From Bacillus sp. SJS (GTDB lineage Bacteria; Bacillota; Bacilli; Bacillales; Bacillaceae): a stretch of DNA of 64,000 nucleotides. Shown here in pieces: positions 1-8,724 of the stretch; positions within the stretch are counted from its first letter, which is position 1; every line of letters begins with the position of its first letter. The stretch covers positions 110,888 to 174,887 of the forward strand of contig NZ_JAQV02000026.1 in the NCBI RefSeq assembly GCF_000732485.2. The letters run 5' to 3'. Below the pieces are notes generated by a model that searched no databases, was not told the DNA's origin, and saw only the letters and a program-made list of their open reading frames with translations. A program made the position numbers and the translations under genes.

Positions 1-460
1 ACCCTTTATTTGTCCGTCCTGCCCGTAATTTAGCCGTTCGACACGTTAATTTAGCCGTTACAGACTGGAATCTGGCTGTTCCACTTTTCCTGGCCGTCGG
101 CGCACTTTATTTGTCCGTTCTGCCGTTCAATCTAGCCGTTCCCTACTTTAATTTAGCCGTTCCAGACTGGGATTTGGCCGTACCACTTTTCCTGGCCATT
201 GGCGCACTTTATTTGTCCGTTCTGCCGTTCAATCTAGCCGTTCCCTACTTTAATTTAGCCGTTCCAGACTGGGATTTGGCCGTACCACTTTTTCTGGCCA
301 TTGGCGCACTTTATTTGTCCGTTCTGCCGTTAATTTAGCCAATCGACACGTTAATTTAGCCGTTCTAGACCAGGATCTGGCCATACCCTTTTTTCTGGCC
401 GTTAGTGCACTTTATTTGTCCGTGAACACTTATTTGCCCTTTCCGCCATTCTTTTTAGCC
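1..460. repeat. Phased word array 1 (102-bp unit, 21-bp word spacing)
   Basis: A word of the form T(A/G/T)(G)CCGT(T/A) recurs at about 31, 52, 73, 91, 112, 133, 154, 175, 193, 214, 235, 256, 277, 295, 316, 336, 357, 378, 396, 417 and 456. The step is 21 bp with one 18-bp step every fifth word, giving a 102-bp higher-order unit. The copies at 102-203 and 204-305 are nearly identical and the outer copies are degraded. On the minus strand the words read AACGGCTA or AACGGACA. The array lies just beyond the terminator of the small minus-strand gene at 542-730. Because 102 and 21 are multiples of three, an open frame runs through it at 111-338, but that frame has no ribosome binding site and simply repeats seven-residue blocks. 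The array probably extends left of the window. Confidence 0.9.
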
Positions 461-507
461 GGTTGACCGAGTCAGCCACTTCCCAAACTCGTTCGTAAAA
501 AAGACAT

Positions 508-537
508 AAAAAAAAACGCAGGACAACTGCCCGTGCG
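508..537 (-). terminator. Intrinsic terminator of the 542-730 gene
   Basis: On the minus strand an imperfect GC-rich hairpin (outer arms CGCA and TGCG) is followed by a run of nine T. It begins four bases after the stop codon of the small membrane-protein gene. Confidence 0.75.
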
Positions 538-541
538 CACT

Positions 542-730
542 CTATAAATCTTTTTCCTTAATATGTTTATACTTCTCATTTACTTCACGCTCTTCCTTTT
601 TTGACAGCTTAATGATAAAACGGAAAGCCAGAACGGCTAATAGCAGGAAAATAGCCATATGGAAGGCAGCGGGGATATACTCGGTTTTATCTTCTGGGAA
701 ATAAAGGAACAAGGATAGGACAAAACCCAT
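542..730 (-). CDS. Small membrane protein, 62 aa, unknown function
   Basis: I do not recognise this protein. It has a hydrophobic N-terminus, a clear membrane segment at about residues 23-42 (AIFLLLAVLAFRFII) and a highly charged Lys/Glu-rich C-terminal tail, which suggests a single-pass or hairpin membrane protein with a cytoplasmic tail. The chosen ATG at 730 is preceded by AAAGGTGG at a suitable distance. A longer upstream frame exists, but it has no ribosome binding site and overlaps kapB. The gene is divergent from kapB and ends at an intrinsic terminator. The kapB neighbourhood is a sporulation-signalling region in Bacillus, but nothing in this sequence links the protein to that role. 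Confidence 0.65.
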   Translation of the reverse strand: MGFVLSLFLYFPEDKTEYIPAAFHMAIFLLLAVLAFRFIIKLSKKEEREVNEKYKHIKEKDL

Positions 731-868
731 GTAAGCGGATCCACCTTTCTTGTGCAGTCTTGTCTTCACTATACAGCTTTCTGCCGAATTATACCAAGTC
801 CTTTTTTTTGGACTGCCTTTATGTGTGGTAAAATGGTACAAAAATGAGCGGAATGGGGAATGAGTTGT

Positions 869-1246
869 ATGGAATTTCAGCCAGGCGATTATGTAACGGG
901 GATTTACAAAACAGGGAAGTACGCAGGAGTCGTAACAGCAATCCGGCCTATGCATATTCTTGTACAGGTGAAGGCCGTTTTAAAGCATCCGCAGCAGGGG
1001 GATTTGCACATGCCTAAGGAGGCAGAGGTTCCCCTCTTTCATGAAAGGCGGGCACTGAGCTACAACGAACAAACCAATGTGCCGAAAAACATGGTCAAAC
1101 CTCTGGAAGGGGATTTGCCGGATTACAGCATGTCGCTTCTCAAGTCAATTGACCAAATGAGAATTTTACTAAACAATGATGAATCTTTATGGGCTAAAAA
1201 GTCATTGGCCTGTCTTGATCAGCTTGAAAATGATTATAAACTCTAA
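869..1246 (+). CDS. kapB: KapB, kinase-associated protein of the sporulation phosphorelay
   Basis: The 125-residue product matches the KapB family, which in B. subtilis is needed for activity of the sporulation kinase KinB. The N-terminus (EFQPGDYVTGIYKTGKYAG) has the small beta-barrel look of the family and the rest is mixed alpha/beta. Family members are often called lipoproteins, but I see no signal peptide or lipobox here, so a cytoplasmic protein is more likely. The ATG at 869 is preferred because GGGGA lies nine bases upstream, while an in-frame ATG at 860 abuts that site. Convergent with kapD, as in B. subtilis. kinB itself is not next to it in this window. Confidence 0.85.
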   Translation: MEFQPGDYVTGIYKTGKYAGVVTAIRPMHILVQVKAVLKHPQQGDLHMPKEAEVPLFHERRALSYNEQTNVPKNMVKPLEGDLPDYSMSLLKSIDQMRILLNNDESLWAKKSLACLDQLENDYKL

Positions 1247-1250
1247 CTAA

Positions 1251-1292
1251 ACATAAAGCCAAATCACAATGATTAGTGATTTGGCTTTATGT
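1251..1292. terminator. Shared hairpin between kapB and kapD
   Basis: A perfect 17-bp inverted repeat (arms starting ACATAAAGCC and ending GGCTTTATGT) with an 8-base loop lies between the convergent genes and overlaps the kapD stop codon. The U-tract is weak on both strands, so termination is inferred mainly from the long stem and the position. Confidence 0.75.
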
Positions 1293-1907
1293 TGCAAACT
1301 TGCTTAGAAGTTTGGAGAAATCTACACGGTCACCAATCGTAGTGGGATTTGGCTTTTCTAGATATTTCTTATCTTTTTCAATCAGCTTATAAATTTTCAT
1401 CGTTGTTAATGCATCATCCAGGGCCCTGTGATGCTGCCCCGTTCCTTTCTTCCCATATTCCTCAACGGCTTTCCATAAACCTGTCTGATTTCTGTCCCCG
1501 AAAAATTTCTTATATTCCATAGACAAATCGATAAATTCATCATTTTCAAACGGAAAAGCGCACCGGTTTTTTTCACAATTCATTCTTAACACCTTCATGT
1601 CCATGTTTCCCCAGGTTACCACTTTCTTAGGAGAATCCAGCCGATTGAGAGCTTCAATTAATTTAGAAAAAGAAATTCCCTGGTCCACCTGGGCCTGAGT
1701 AATCCCCAGAAATGATTTGCAGCGCTCTGTAAGACGTTTCCCTTTAACAGGCGTGACAAAGGATGAAAATTCCTGCTCAACTTTTCCGTTTTTTGAAAAG
1801 ACGAGACCAGCTTCAATAATTTCAGCATAAAAGCCTTTATAGCCTGAATTCCCGTCAGGCATGCTGAATTCAAAATCAATAAACAGCAGAGGTTTTGACC
1901 CGTCCAT
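1287..1907 (-). CDS. kapD: KapD, DEDDh-type 3'-5' exonuclease-like protein
   Basis: The 206-residue protein is a DnaQ-like exonuclease fold. Exo I is FIDFEF near residues 9-14, an Exo II-like Asp lies in TWGNMDMKVL around residue 100, and Exo III is HHRALDDALTT around 160-170, so all acidic ligands and the catalytic His of the DEDDh class are present. In B. subtilis KapD is known as an inhibitor of the KinA route to sporulation; whether it degrades nucleic acid for that purpose is not evident here. The ATG at 1907 follows AAGGAGGA; an upstream ATG at 1943 lacks such a site. Length agrees with the family. Confidence 0.88.
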   Translation of the reverse strand: MDGSKPLLFIDFEFSMPDGNSGYKGFYAEIIEAGLVFSKNGKVEQEFSSFVTPVKGKRLTERCKSFLGITQAQVDQGISFSKLIEALNRLDSPKKVVTWGNMDMKVLRMNCEKNRCAFPFENDEFIDLSMEYKKFFGDRNQTGLWKAVEEYGKKGTGQHHRALDDALTTMKIYKLIEKDKKYLEKPNPTTIGDRVDFSKLLSKFAT

Positions 1908-2140
1908 GCTCTTCCTCCTTTCTTCCCTGCATTTTATTACCATTATATCACCGCCCTCCTTAATTTAACTGTATTTTTAGAAAAATTTTAATCGGAAAAG
2001 CACACATTTTTTCTGCACGTTTCCCTTGTCTCTGTGCGCGAAAAAACCCTTCTCAGATTTGGAAATCAATGCTAGGATTACATCAGAGTGGAGGGTTCCA
2101 AATTCGGTCCCTCTAAAGGTTTTACTGCCTATTAAAGATA

Positions 2141-4006
2141 ATGGAGCCTAGACGAAAGAATGTGACAGCGTTGAGAAAATGGTTTGGCTGGAGTTTCATC
2201 CTGCTGCTTATCCCTATACTTTTATCCCTCCTGCTCAGCTCCGGACAGGCTGTTGAAAGTCTGAGGTCCCTCCCTGAGGCCCTTGATGAACGGCTTCCTC
2301 TCAAAGAACCTTCTGCTTTTATGAACAGTTATATAAAGGACTCTGAAGGTGCGGTTATCTCCGAGCTGACCACCGAGGGACAGAATCGGATTTTCATCCG
2401 GTACGCTGATATCCCCCCACAAATGAAGGAGCTTTTTCTGCAATCAGAGGATAAACGCTTTTATGAGCATACCGGCCTTGATTTTGAAGGGACGGCAAGA
2501 GCCATGCTATTCAATGCTAAAAATAAGTCTCTTGACCAGGGCGGCAGCACAATTACGCAGCAGCTTGCCAGAAACTTATATTTAAATCATGAGCGAACCT
2601 ATAACCGTAAGCTCAGTGAACTGCTGATCTCCATCCAGCTGGAGCGGAAATGGTCAAAAGAAAAAATCCTGGAAAGCTATTTAAATACAATCTACTTTCA
2701 GAACAGTGTATATGGGGTCAGAGCGGCGGCAGATTATTACTTCAGTAAATCGCTGAAGGCTTTAACGACCGCTGAAATGGCCTACTTAGCTGCGATTCCG
2801 AATAACCCTTCCTTCTATAATCCTCTGAAGCATCCTGAAAGGACTAAAAAAAGGCAGGAAAGGCTTTTGCAGCTTTTGGCTGACATTGGAATGCTGAATC
2901 AGAATCAGCTGAAAGCCGAGAAAAGCCAGCCGATTGAATTAGCCATTAAAAAGAAGGAAGAACGCTATCCTGATTATACGGACTATGTAATGGAAGAACT
3001 AAAAAAAGCTGTGGCCAGCAAGGACAAACTTAAAAACCCTGAACAGATTAAAAGCGCTGCCGCTGAGTTAATCAGATCCGGCATCGTAATCGAAACGTAT
3101 TTAGATCCTTTCCTCCAGGAAAGACTCTATACGGCAAATGAAAAATATTCGGATGAAAGCCATCAATCCTCGGCGGTCATCATCAATCATAAGAAGCATC
3201 AAATTGTGGCGATGAGCGGCGGAAACCGCTATAAGAAGCATGAATTTAATAGAGCCTTCCAGGCGAAGAGACAGCCTGGATCCGCTATTAAACCGCTTTT
3301 GGATTATGTTCCCTATATTGAAAAGACAAAGGCTTCCAAGTCCAGCCTCATTAATGCCAACCGTTTATGCATTGAAACGTTTTGTCCTGAAAACTATAGT
3401 AAAAAAGAGTATGGCATGGTTACTCTTGAAAAGGCCTTTAGCCAATCCTATAACACCCCTGCCGTAAGGATGCTGAAAGACGTCGGCATCGGGAAGGCAG
3501 CTGCGTATCTTAAGCCTTTTTCATTCAGCGGCAGTATTCCTCCTGATAATTATGCAGCTGCTCTGGGAGGAGTTAAAATAGGATTCTCGCCTCTTGAGCT
3601 TGCAAATGCCTATACAGCCTTTGGCAACGGCGGACAGTATCAACAGGCAAGAGCCATTAAAAGAATCCTTTCTATAGATGGAACCGTCCTCTTTGAATGG
3701 AAGGATATCCCTATGCAGGTGTGGAGCAATGAAACGAACACAGTCATGCGGGACTTGCTTGAATCCGTCGTAAAAAAGGGAACCGGTAAAAAAGCAGCCT
3801 TTGAAACAAATTATATAGGCGGAAAAACCGGAACATCGAATGACTACAATGATTTATGGTTCTCCGGGCTCACCGATTCCTACACCGCTGCCGTCTGGTT
3901 CGGGAAAGACAATAATGGTTCGATTGAATCTATATATAAAGACGGAAGTCTCCTTGCGTATTGGAAAATGATCATGGGCGGTGACCAAGTTGCAGAAGAA
4001 AGATAA
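2141..4006 (+). CDS. pbpD: Class A penicillin-binding protein 4 (PbpD type)
   Basis: A 621-residue bifunctional peptidoglycan synthase. A short cytoplasmic tail is followed by one membrane anchor at about residues 15-33. The GT51 glycosyltransferase domain shows EDKRFYEH and GGSTITQQLARNLYL, and the transpeptidase domain shows the SxxK motif in GSAIKPLL, the SYN motif in SQSYNTP and the KTG motif in GGKTGTSND. It polymerises lipid II and cross-links stem peptides outside the membrane. Length and the downstream yuxK match B. subtilis pbpD. The ATG at 2141 has no strong Shine-Dalgarno sequence, so the start is the least certain part. Confidence 0.92.
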   Translation: MEPRRKNVTALRKWFGWSFILLLIPILLSLLLSSGQAVESLRSLPEALDERLPLKEPSAFMNSYIKDSEGAVISELTTEGQNRIFIRYADIPPQMKELFLQSEDKRFYEHTGLDFEGTARAMLFNAKNKSLDQGGSTITQQLARNLYLNHERTYNRKLSELLISIQLERKWSKEKILESYLNTIYFQNSVYGVRAAADYYFSKSLKALTTAEMAYLAAIPNNPSFYNPLKHPERTKKRQERLLQLLADIGMLNQNQLKAEKSQPIELAIKKKEERYPDYTDYVMEELKKAVASKDKLKNPEQIKSAAAELIRSGIVIETYLDPFLQERLYTANEKYSDESHQSSAVIINHKKHQIVAMSGGNRYKKHEFNRAFQAKRQPGSAIKPLLDYVPYIEKTKASKSSLINANRLCIETFCPENYSKKEYGMVTLEKAFSQSYNTPAVRMLKDVGIGKAAAYLKPFSFSGSIPPDNYAAALGGVKIGFSPLELANAYTAFGNGGQYQQARAIKRILSIDGTVLFEWKDIPMQVWSNETNTVMRDLLESVVKKGTGKKAAFETNYIGGKTGTSNDYNDLWFSGLTDSYTAAVWFGKDNNGSIESIYKDGSLLAYWKMIMGGDQVAEER

Positions 4007-4007
4007 A

Positions 4008-4406
4008 ATGAACCACCCTATCATTCTTTTTGACGGAGTCTGCAATTTATGCGAGGGTATTGTAAAGTTTGTCATTAAGCGGGATAAAGATGCAGTATTC
4101 AGGTTTGCTTCGCTTCAGTCCGAAACCGGACTGGAGCTGCTGAAAAAAAATCAGCTTGATTGCGAAAATTTAGATTCTTTTGTCCTCGCATTTGATGACA
4201 ACGTGTATGTAAAATCGGAAGCGGCCCTTAAAACAGCCGGCCTTCTCCCATTTCCCATGAACATGCTGCGCATTCTGCTCATCATTCCAAGACCCATAAG
4301 AGATGCGGGATATTCCTTCATTGCACGAAACAGGTACAAGTGGTTTGGCAAAAAGGACAGCTGCATGCTTCCTGACCCCTCCATTCGGAAACGTTTTTTA
4401 GAATAG
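4008..4406 (+). CDS. yuxK: YuxK, thiol-disulfide oxidoreductase-like DCC family protein
   Basis: About 132 residues of the DCC (DUF393) family, named after the conserved motif seen here as FDGVCNLCEG near the N-terminus. The two cysteines three positions apart suggest a thioredoxin-like redox site, but no biochemical role is firmly established. The gene begins one base after the pbpD stop codon, so the two are probably cotranscribed. An alternative in-frame GTG at 3981 would overlap pbpD; the ATG at 4008, with purine-rich AGAAGAAAG upstream, starts the protein directly before the conserved hydrophobic strand. A strong terminator follows. Confidence 0.85.
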   Translation: MNHPIILFDGVCNLCEGIVKFVIKRDKDAVFRFASLQSETGLELLKKNQLDCENLDSFVLAFDDNVYVKSEAALKTAGLLPFPMNMLRILLIIPRPIRDAGYSFIARNRYKWFGKKDSCMLPDPSIRKRFLE

Positions 4407-4438
4407 TCCTTAGCCAAGTTTAACAAAGCTAAAATAAT

Positions 4439-4478
4439 AAAAGGCTGTCGTATCCACTAAGGATTGACAGCCTTTTTT
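4439..4478. terminator. Bidirectional terminator, yuxK/yufK
   Basis: Stem AAGGCTGTC with GACAGCCTT, flanked by A and T runs, lies between the convergent genes yuxK and yufK. Confidence 0.88.
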
Positions 4479-5034
4479 ACATCGGCAAACTATTAATAAG
4501 ACCATTATAAAGGCGGAGGAATAAATAAAACAAACCAAGGGTAAATACAAACCAGAACAGGATATTAAATAAAACCATTCCTATAAGAGACCACGATGTT
4601 ACCATTGAGCTTGCCTGATAGATGATAAATACAAAATAACAAAGGGTCGATAAAAGAAAAATCCCTCCGATTAACCAGCTGAATTGAACGAGGAAGAGAG
4701 AAATAGCCCCTCCAGCAAGATAGAAGGCTGATCCCGCTCTTATTTTATTCAGTGTAACTCCTTCCGCATCTTGTGAGAAAAAAAGAAAGGAAAGTTCGGT
4801 AACTGTATTGGCAATCAGTTTCAGCGCAGAGAAAATCATAAAATAAAGAAGAGCAAATAACGCAAATAACGCAATTTTCATTTCACTCTCCGAAAAGAAA
4901 TCAAGCATACTGTTATATATGCCGATTTTTTTTAGCACGTCTGATACGTACATGACAGTGGAAATGGATAAGGAAGTACTAAAGAGCAATAGTGAGATTA
5001 AAGGAAAATAGCTGGTGAAATAAGTATTTCTCAT
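4477..5034 (-). CDS. yufK: YufK-like multipass membrane protein
   Basis: A 185-residue protein with about five to six hydrophobic segments (for example FPLISLLLFSTSLSISTVMY and FVFTLGLFYLFLRLY). Neither motif nor cofactor site is visible and the function is unknown. The assignment as YufK rests on its position after yuxK, its membrane character and a length equal to what I recall for YufK. The ATG at 5034 is chosen because GGAAGGGACG precedes it; a longer frame starting at 5067 has no comparable site. In B. subtilis several yuf transport genes separate yufK from yufS, and these are absent here. Confidence 0.7.
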   Translation of the reverse strand: MRNTYFTSYFPLISLLLFSTSLSISTVMYVSDVLKKIGIYNSMLDFFSESEMKIALFALFALLYFMIFSALKLIANTVTELSFLFFSQDAEGVTLNKIRAGSAFYLAGGAISLFLVQFSWLIGGIFLLSTLCYFVFIIYQASSMVTSWSLIGMVLFNILFWFVFTLGLFYLFLRLYNGLINSLPM

Positions 5035-5103
5035 AAAGTCGTCCCTTCCATAAGCATTCTTTTCCATTATGCTTAGGCGGGAAATATTTGTAAAGACTCT
5101 TTT

Positions 5104-5340
5104 TTACGAACGAGGTATGACTTTTACATATTCTCTGGGGCTAAACGACTCCACTCGTTTCGGTTCTGGAACATGCCAAATATTACGCGGTCCATTCATT
5201 TCAAGTTCGCTGACTCGCCTATTCGGATATAAAACAAACTGTTTGCCATGATGTTCATTTGCCTGAAGCTGTGCAAACCAGATGAGCGTACTCAAAACGG
5301 TTAAAATTAATAAACCGGCTATTGCTTTTACCTTCAGCAT
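5104..5340 (-). CDS. yufS: YufS-like small anchored protein
   Basis: A 78-residue protein with one N-terminal hydrophobic segment (KAIAGLLILTVLSTLIWFAQL) followed by a polar extracytoplasmic tail. It has no recognisable catalytic motif. The ATG at 5340 follows AAGGAGTGA with good spacing. It is divergent from mrpA, the position yufS has in B. subtilis, which is the main reason for the name. Whether it contributes to Mrp function is not known. Confidence 0.65.
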   Translation of the reverse strand: MLKVKAIAGLLILTVLSTLIWFAQLQANEHHGKQFVLYPNRRVSELEMNGPRNIWHVPEPKRVESFSPREYVKVIPRS

Positions 5341-5421
5341 GAAGATCACTCCTTGCTGTTCATCATCTCTCTAAATCTTAGCGTTATACAAAAAATTTAT
5401 TATTTGTTATGATTATTATGA

Positions 5422-5469
5422 GTTCATATGAACCTGAAAATAAATGATAAATTTTTCTCTCAGGTTCAT
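5422..5469 (+). promoter_or_regulatory. Repeated GTTCAT half-sites upstream of mrpA
   Basis: A perfect 12-bp palindrome GTTCATATGAAC (5422-5433) overlaps the left arm of a second inverted repeat, ATGAACCTGA (5428-5437) paired with TCAGGTTCAT (5460-5469). Three identical half-sites therefore lie about 80-125 bp before the mrpA start. They could be an operator or a leader hairpin; no regulator can be named from the sequence. Confidence 0.55.
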
Positions 5470-5546
5470 ACTAGAAAAAAGAGGAAACATCCTTCCATTT
5501 CCAAATCCGTTCGCTATTTTTATATTACTTAGATTGGGGGTAAACC

Positions 5547-7949
5547 ATGTCATTGCTGCATTTAGCCATTCTTCTTCCTTTTATAATGGCTCTATTCGTT
5601 CCATTCCTTTATAAATGGTTCAAAAGCGTACATACCGGGTGGTTCGTCCTTCTTCTTCCGGTATTTCTTTTTATTTATTTCTTCCGATACATAAATCCGG
5701 TCAGCAGCGGCTCGAATACATACTCTACCGTGAATTGGATCCCATCACTGGGCATTCAATTTACTGCCTATGTGGACGGACTCGGCCTGTTATTTGCCCT
5801 ATTAATAACAGGGATTGGTGCACTCGTTATCCTATATTCCATCTATTATCTGCCGAGAGCAAAGGAACAGCTCCATACGTTCTATGTCTATTTGCTTCTG
5901 TTTATGGGGGCCATGCTTGGGATCGTATTATCAGATAATATGATTGTTTTGTATACATTCTGGGAATTAACGAGCCTCTCCTCCTTCTTGCTTATCGGGT
6001 ATTGGCATACTCGTGAAAAATCAAGGTACGGCGCGTTAAAATCCATGATGATTACAGTATTTGGCGGGCTTTGTATGCTTGGCGGCATCATCCTGCTTTA
6101 TCTGGTGACTAATACATTCAGCATCCGGGAAATGGTCACACAGGCGCCTATAATTATGGAGCATCCTTATTTTCTCCCGGCCATGCTGCTGTTTCTCCTT
6201 GGAGCTTTTACAAAATCGGCCCAGTTTCCGTTTTACATATGGCTTCCCGATGCTATGGAGGCGCCAACACCTGTTAGTGCCTACCTTCATTCAGCAACTA
6301 TGGTCAAAGCCGGCATTTATTTGACTGCCAGGTTCACCCCTGTTTTTGGACTTGCTCCAGAGTGGTTTTGGCTTGTAACAGGTATCGGAATCATTACCCT
6401 TGCCTGGGGTTCATTCCATGCCATTAAACAGACTGATTTGAAAGCCATTCTTGCCTTTTCAACGGTAAGCCAGCTCGGTTTGATCATGTCCCTATTGGGT
6501 GCCGGCTCGGCTTCGCTTCATTTTGAGTCGTTGGATAATAAAATGTTTTCAGCTGCAGTGGTGGCGGCGATCTTTCATTTGATCAACCATGCTACGTTTA
6601 AAGGAAGTTTGTTTATGGCAGCCGGAATTGTGGATCATGAAACGGGAACAAGAGATATAAGAAAATTAGGCGGCTTAATGAGCTTTATGCCGATTACCTT
6701 TACCATAACAGTGATCGGTGCCTTTTCTATGGCGGGTCTGCCGCCTTTCAATGGCTTCCTGAGCAAAGAAATGTTTTTCACGAGCATGCTGAAACTCTTA
6801 GAATTTAATTTATTCAATGTGGAAACATGGGGTATTCTATTCCCGGTTTTAGCCTGGATTGCAAGTGTTTTCACATTCATCTACAGTATGATTATTGTGT
6901 TCAAGACGTTTACTGGAAAATATCAGCCGGAAAAATTAGATAAGGTACCACATGAAGCACCTCTTGGAATGCTTATATCGCCGATTATTCTCGCGTCACT
7001 TGTCGTTTTATTCGGGATCTTTCCAAATGTGCTGTCTTTCAGCATTATTGAACCGGCAACAGCCTCCATCCTTCCATACTTACTGGAGGACGGGGAACAG
7101 TTTCATGTTCATATCTCACACTGGCATGGATGGGGCCCTGAGCTGTACATGACTCTTGGCGTTATTGGCCTTGGTATCCTGCTGTATTTGGGTTTGGCAA
7201 AGTGGAAGTTGGTATACAAACTGTTTCCGGAAAAACTTACGCTCAATAAGGCTTACGATGTATCCTTAAGAGGATTGGATAAAGGATCCTTGAAAGTACA
7301 GGAGCTCTATATGACGGGTTTCCTTCGCGACTATCTTGGCTACATTTTTACATTTGTTGTACTGATGACAGGATGGGCACTTTTTTCTAAATCCGCCTTT
7401 ACGTTTGAAACAGCCGGAAATGCTCCCATCGGCATATACGAAATTGTTCTCGCTGCTGTCATGATATTGGGTGCCGTAACAATTTTATTTGCAAAATCCA
7501 GACTGACATCCATCATTGCCCTTGGATCAGTCGGATACGGGGTGGCACTGTTCTTCGTATTTTTCAGGGCACCTGACCTTGCATTAACACAGCTCGTTAT
7601 CGAAACAATTTCAGTCTCATTATTCCTGCTATGCTTTTATTATTTGCCGGAACTGCAAAAACGGGAGAAACTCCCGTTTAAACTTGCGAATTTCCTGGTT
7701 TCCCTTGGAGTTGGAACAGTTGTCACACTAATTGCCCTGTCTGCAAACAGTCAAAGAGTTTCAGAAACCATCTCTTCCTACTTTATAGAAAACAGCTACA
7801 AAGAGGCAGGCGGCAAAAATATGGTCAACGTCATTCTGGTAGACTTCAGGGGCTTTGATACTTTATTTGAAATAACTGTCCTGGGAATAGCTGCTCTTGG
7901 TATTTTTGCGATGGTCAAGCTGCGGTTGTCGAAGGGGGAAGAGTCATGA
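5547..7949 (+). CDS. mrpA: MrpA, Na+/H+ antiporter subunit A
   Basis: An 800-residue polytopic membrane protein related to NuoL/ND5 of complex I. The antiporter-like core contains the conserved Lys/His helices (for example LIGYWH, AFTKSAQFPFYIWLPDAMEAPTP and a HLINHATFKGSLF helix), and the C-terminal third carries the MrpA-specific region that aligns with the MbhD/MbhE-type subunits. It is the largest subunit of the hetero-oligomeric secondary antiporter that expels Na+ for alkali and salt tolerance. The ATG follows GGGGGT. The stop overlaps mrpB by four bases, which indicates translational coupling. First gene of a seven-gene operon in the standard order. Confidence 0.97.
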   Translation: MSLLHLAILLPFIMALFVPFLYKWFKSVHTGWFVLLLPVFLFIYFFRYINPVSSGSNTYSTVNWIPSLGIQFTAYVDGLGLLFALLITGIGALVILYSIYYLPRAKEQLHTFYVYLLLFMGAMLGIVLSDNMIVLYTFWELTSLSSFLLIGYWHTREKSRYGALKSMMITVFGGLCMLGGIILLYLVTNTFSIREMVTQAPIIMEHPYFLPAMLLFLLGAFTKSAQFPFYIWLPDAMEAPTPVSAYLHSATMVKAGIYLTARFTPVFGLAPEWFWLVTGIGIITLAWGSFHAIKQTDLKAILAFSTVSQLGLIMSLLGAGSASLHFESLDNKMFSAAVVAAIFHLINHATFKGSLFMAAGIVDHETGTRDIRKLGGLMSFMPITFTITVIGAFSMAGLPPFNGFLSKEMFFTSMLKLLEFNLFNVETWGILFPVLAWIASVFTFIYSMIIVFKTFTGKYQPEKLDKVPHEAPLGMLISPIILASLVVLFGIFPNVLSFSIIEPATASILPYLLEDGEQFHVHISHWHGWGPELYMTLGVIGLGILLYLGLAKWKLVYKLFPEKLTLNKAYDVSLRGLDKGSLKVQELYMTGFLRDYLGYIFTFVVLMTGWALFSKSAFTFETAGNAPIGIYEIVLAAVMILGAVTILFAKSRLTSIIALGSVGYGVALFFVFFRAPDLALTQLVIETISVSLFLLCFYYLPELQKREKLPFKLANFLVSLGVGTVVTLIALSANSQRVSETISSYFIENSYKEAGGKNMVNVILVDFRGFDTLFEITVLGIAALGIFAMVKLRLSKGEES

Positions 7950-8383
7950 AGCGAACCAACTTGAAAACGAACGATTTAATTTTGCAAACCGTTGTGAATA
8001 TTGTTTTTTTTATCATCTTTATCTATTCCATATACATTTTTTTCGCTGGCCACTATACACCAGGAGGAGGTTTTGTCGGAGGACTTATGACGTCATCTGC
8101 AATTGTCCTTCTGCTTTTAGCGTATGATGTCAAAACGGTTGCTACCGTCATTCCGGTTAATTTTCTAAAAGTCGCGGCAACTGGCCTGCTTGTTGCGCTT
8201 GGTACAGGACTAGCCTCCTTCTTGTATGGGGTCCCGTTTTTGACACATGCGCACGGACCGGTTCACCTTCCTGTTTTGGGAGAGGTCGAGGTCGCCTCTG
8301 CAACGGCTTTTGACCTTGGAGTATATTTGGTTGTTGTGGGCGTTACCATGACCATCATTCAAACGATTGGAGAGACTGAATAA
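7946..8383 (+). CDS. mrpB: MrpB, Na+/H+ antiporter subunit B
   Basis: 145 residues with four membrane helices and the family pattern [13 protein letters not shown] after the first helix. It is a small membrane subunit of the Mrp antiporter. It begins in an ATGA overlap with mrpA and its stop shares one base with the mrpC start. Length is typical. Confidence 0.96.
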   Translation: MKRTNLKTNDLILQTVVNIVFFIIFIYSIYIFFAGHYTPGGGFVGGLMTSSAIVLLLLAYDVKTVATVIPVNFLKVAATGLLVALGTGLASFLYGVPFLTHAHGPVHLPVLGEVEVASATAFDLGVYLVVVGVTMTIIQTIGETE

Positions 8384-8724
8384 TGGAAGTGATGATGTCG
8401 ATTGTATGCGGAATATTATTTATGGCCGCCACTTATTTAATGCTCTCAAAGAGTTTGCTTAGAATCATTATCGGGACAGGACTGCTAAGTCATGGTGCTC
8501 ATCTGCTGATTTTAACGATGGGCGGACTTAAAGGCGGGGCTGCGCCGCTTCTTGGGGAAAAGGCAAAATCGTACGTTGATCCGCTGCCGCAGGCACTGAT
8601 CCTGACCGCCATAGTAATCAGTTTCGGAGTGACGGCCTTTATGCTCGTTCTTGCGTACCGGTCTTATCAGGAGCTTGGAACGGATAACATGGATCACATG
8701 AGAGGAACTGATTCACATGAGTAA
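8383..8724 (+). CDS. mrpC: MrpC, Na+/H+ antiporter subunit C
   Basis: 113 residues with three membrane helices, homologous to NuoK. The family segment [11 protein letters not shown] and the [19 protein letters not shown] helix are clear. It overlaps mrpD by eight bases. In Mrp complexes MrpC is needed for assembly of the MrpA-MrpD core. Confidence 0.96.
   Translation: MEVMMSIVCGILFMAATYLMLSKSLLRIIIGTGLLSHGAHLLILTMGGLKGGAAPLLGEKAKSYVDPLPQALILTAIVISFGVTAFMLVLAYRSYQELGTDNMDHMRGTDSHE

Noticed and set aside
111..338. 75-codon open frame with seven-residue repeats
   Set aside because: It only mirrors the 21-bp word spacing of array 1, has no ribosome site and begins and ends within the repeat.
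2040..2140. T-box-like leader before pbpD
   Set aside because: There is no T-box consensus or terminator/antiterminator pair; GGTTCCAAATTC alone is not enough.
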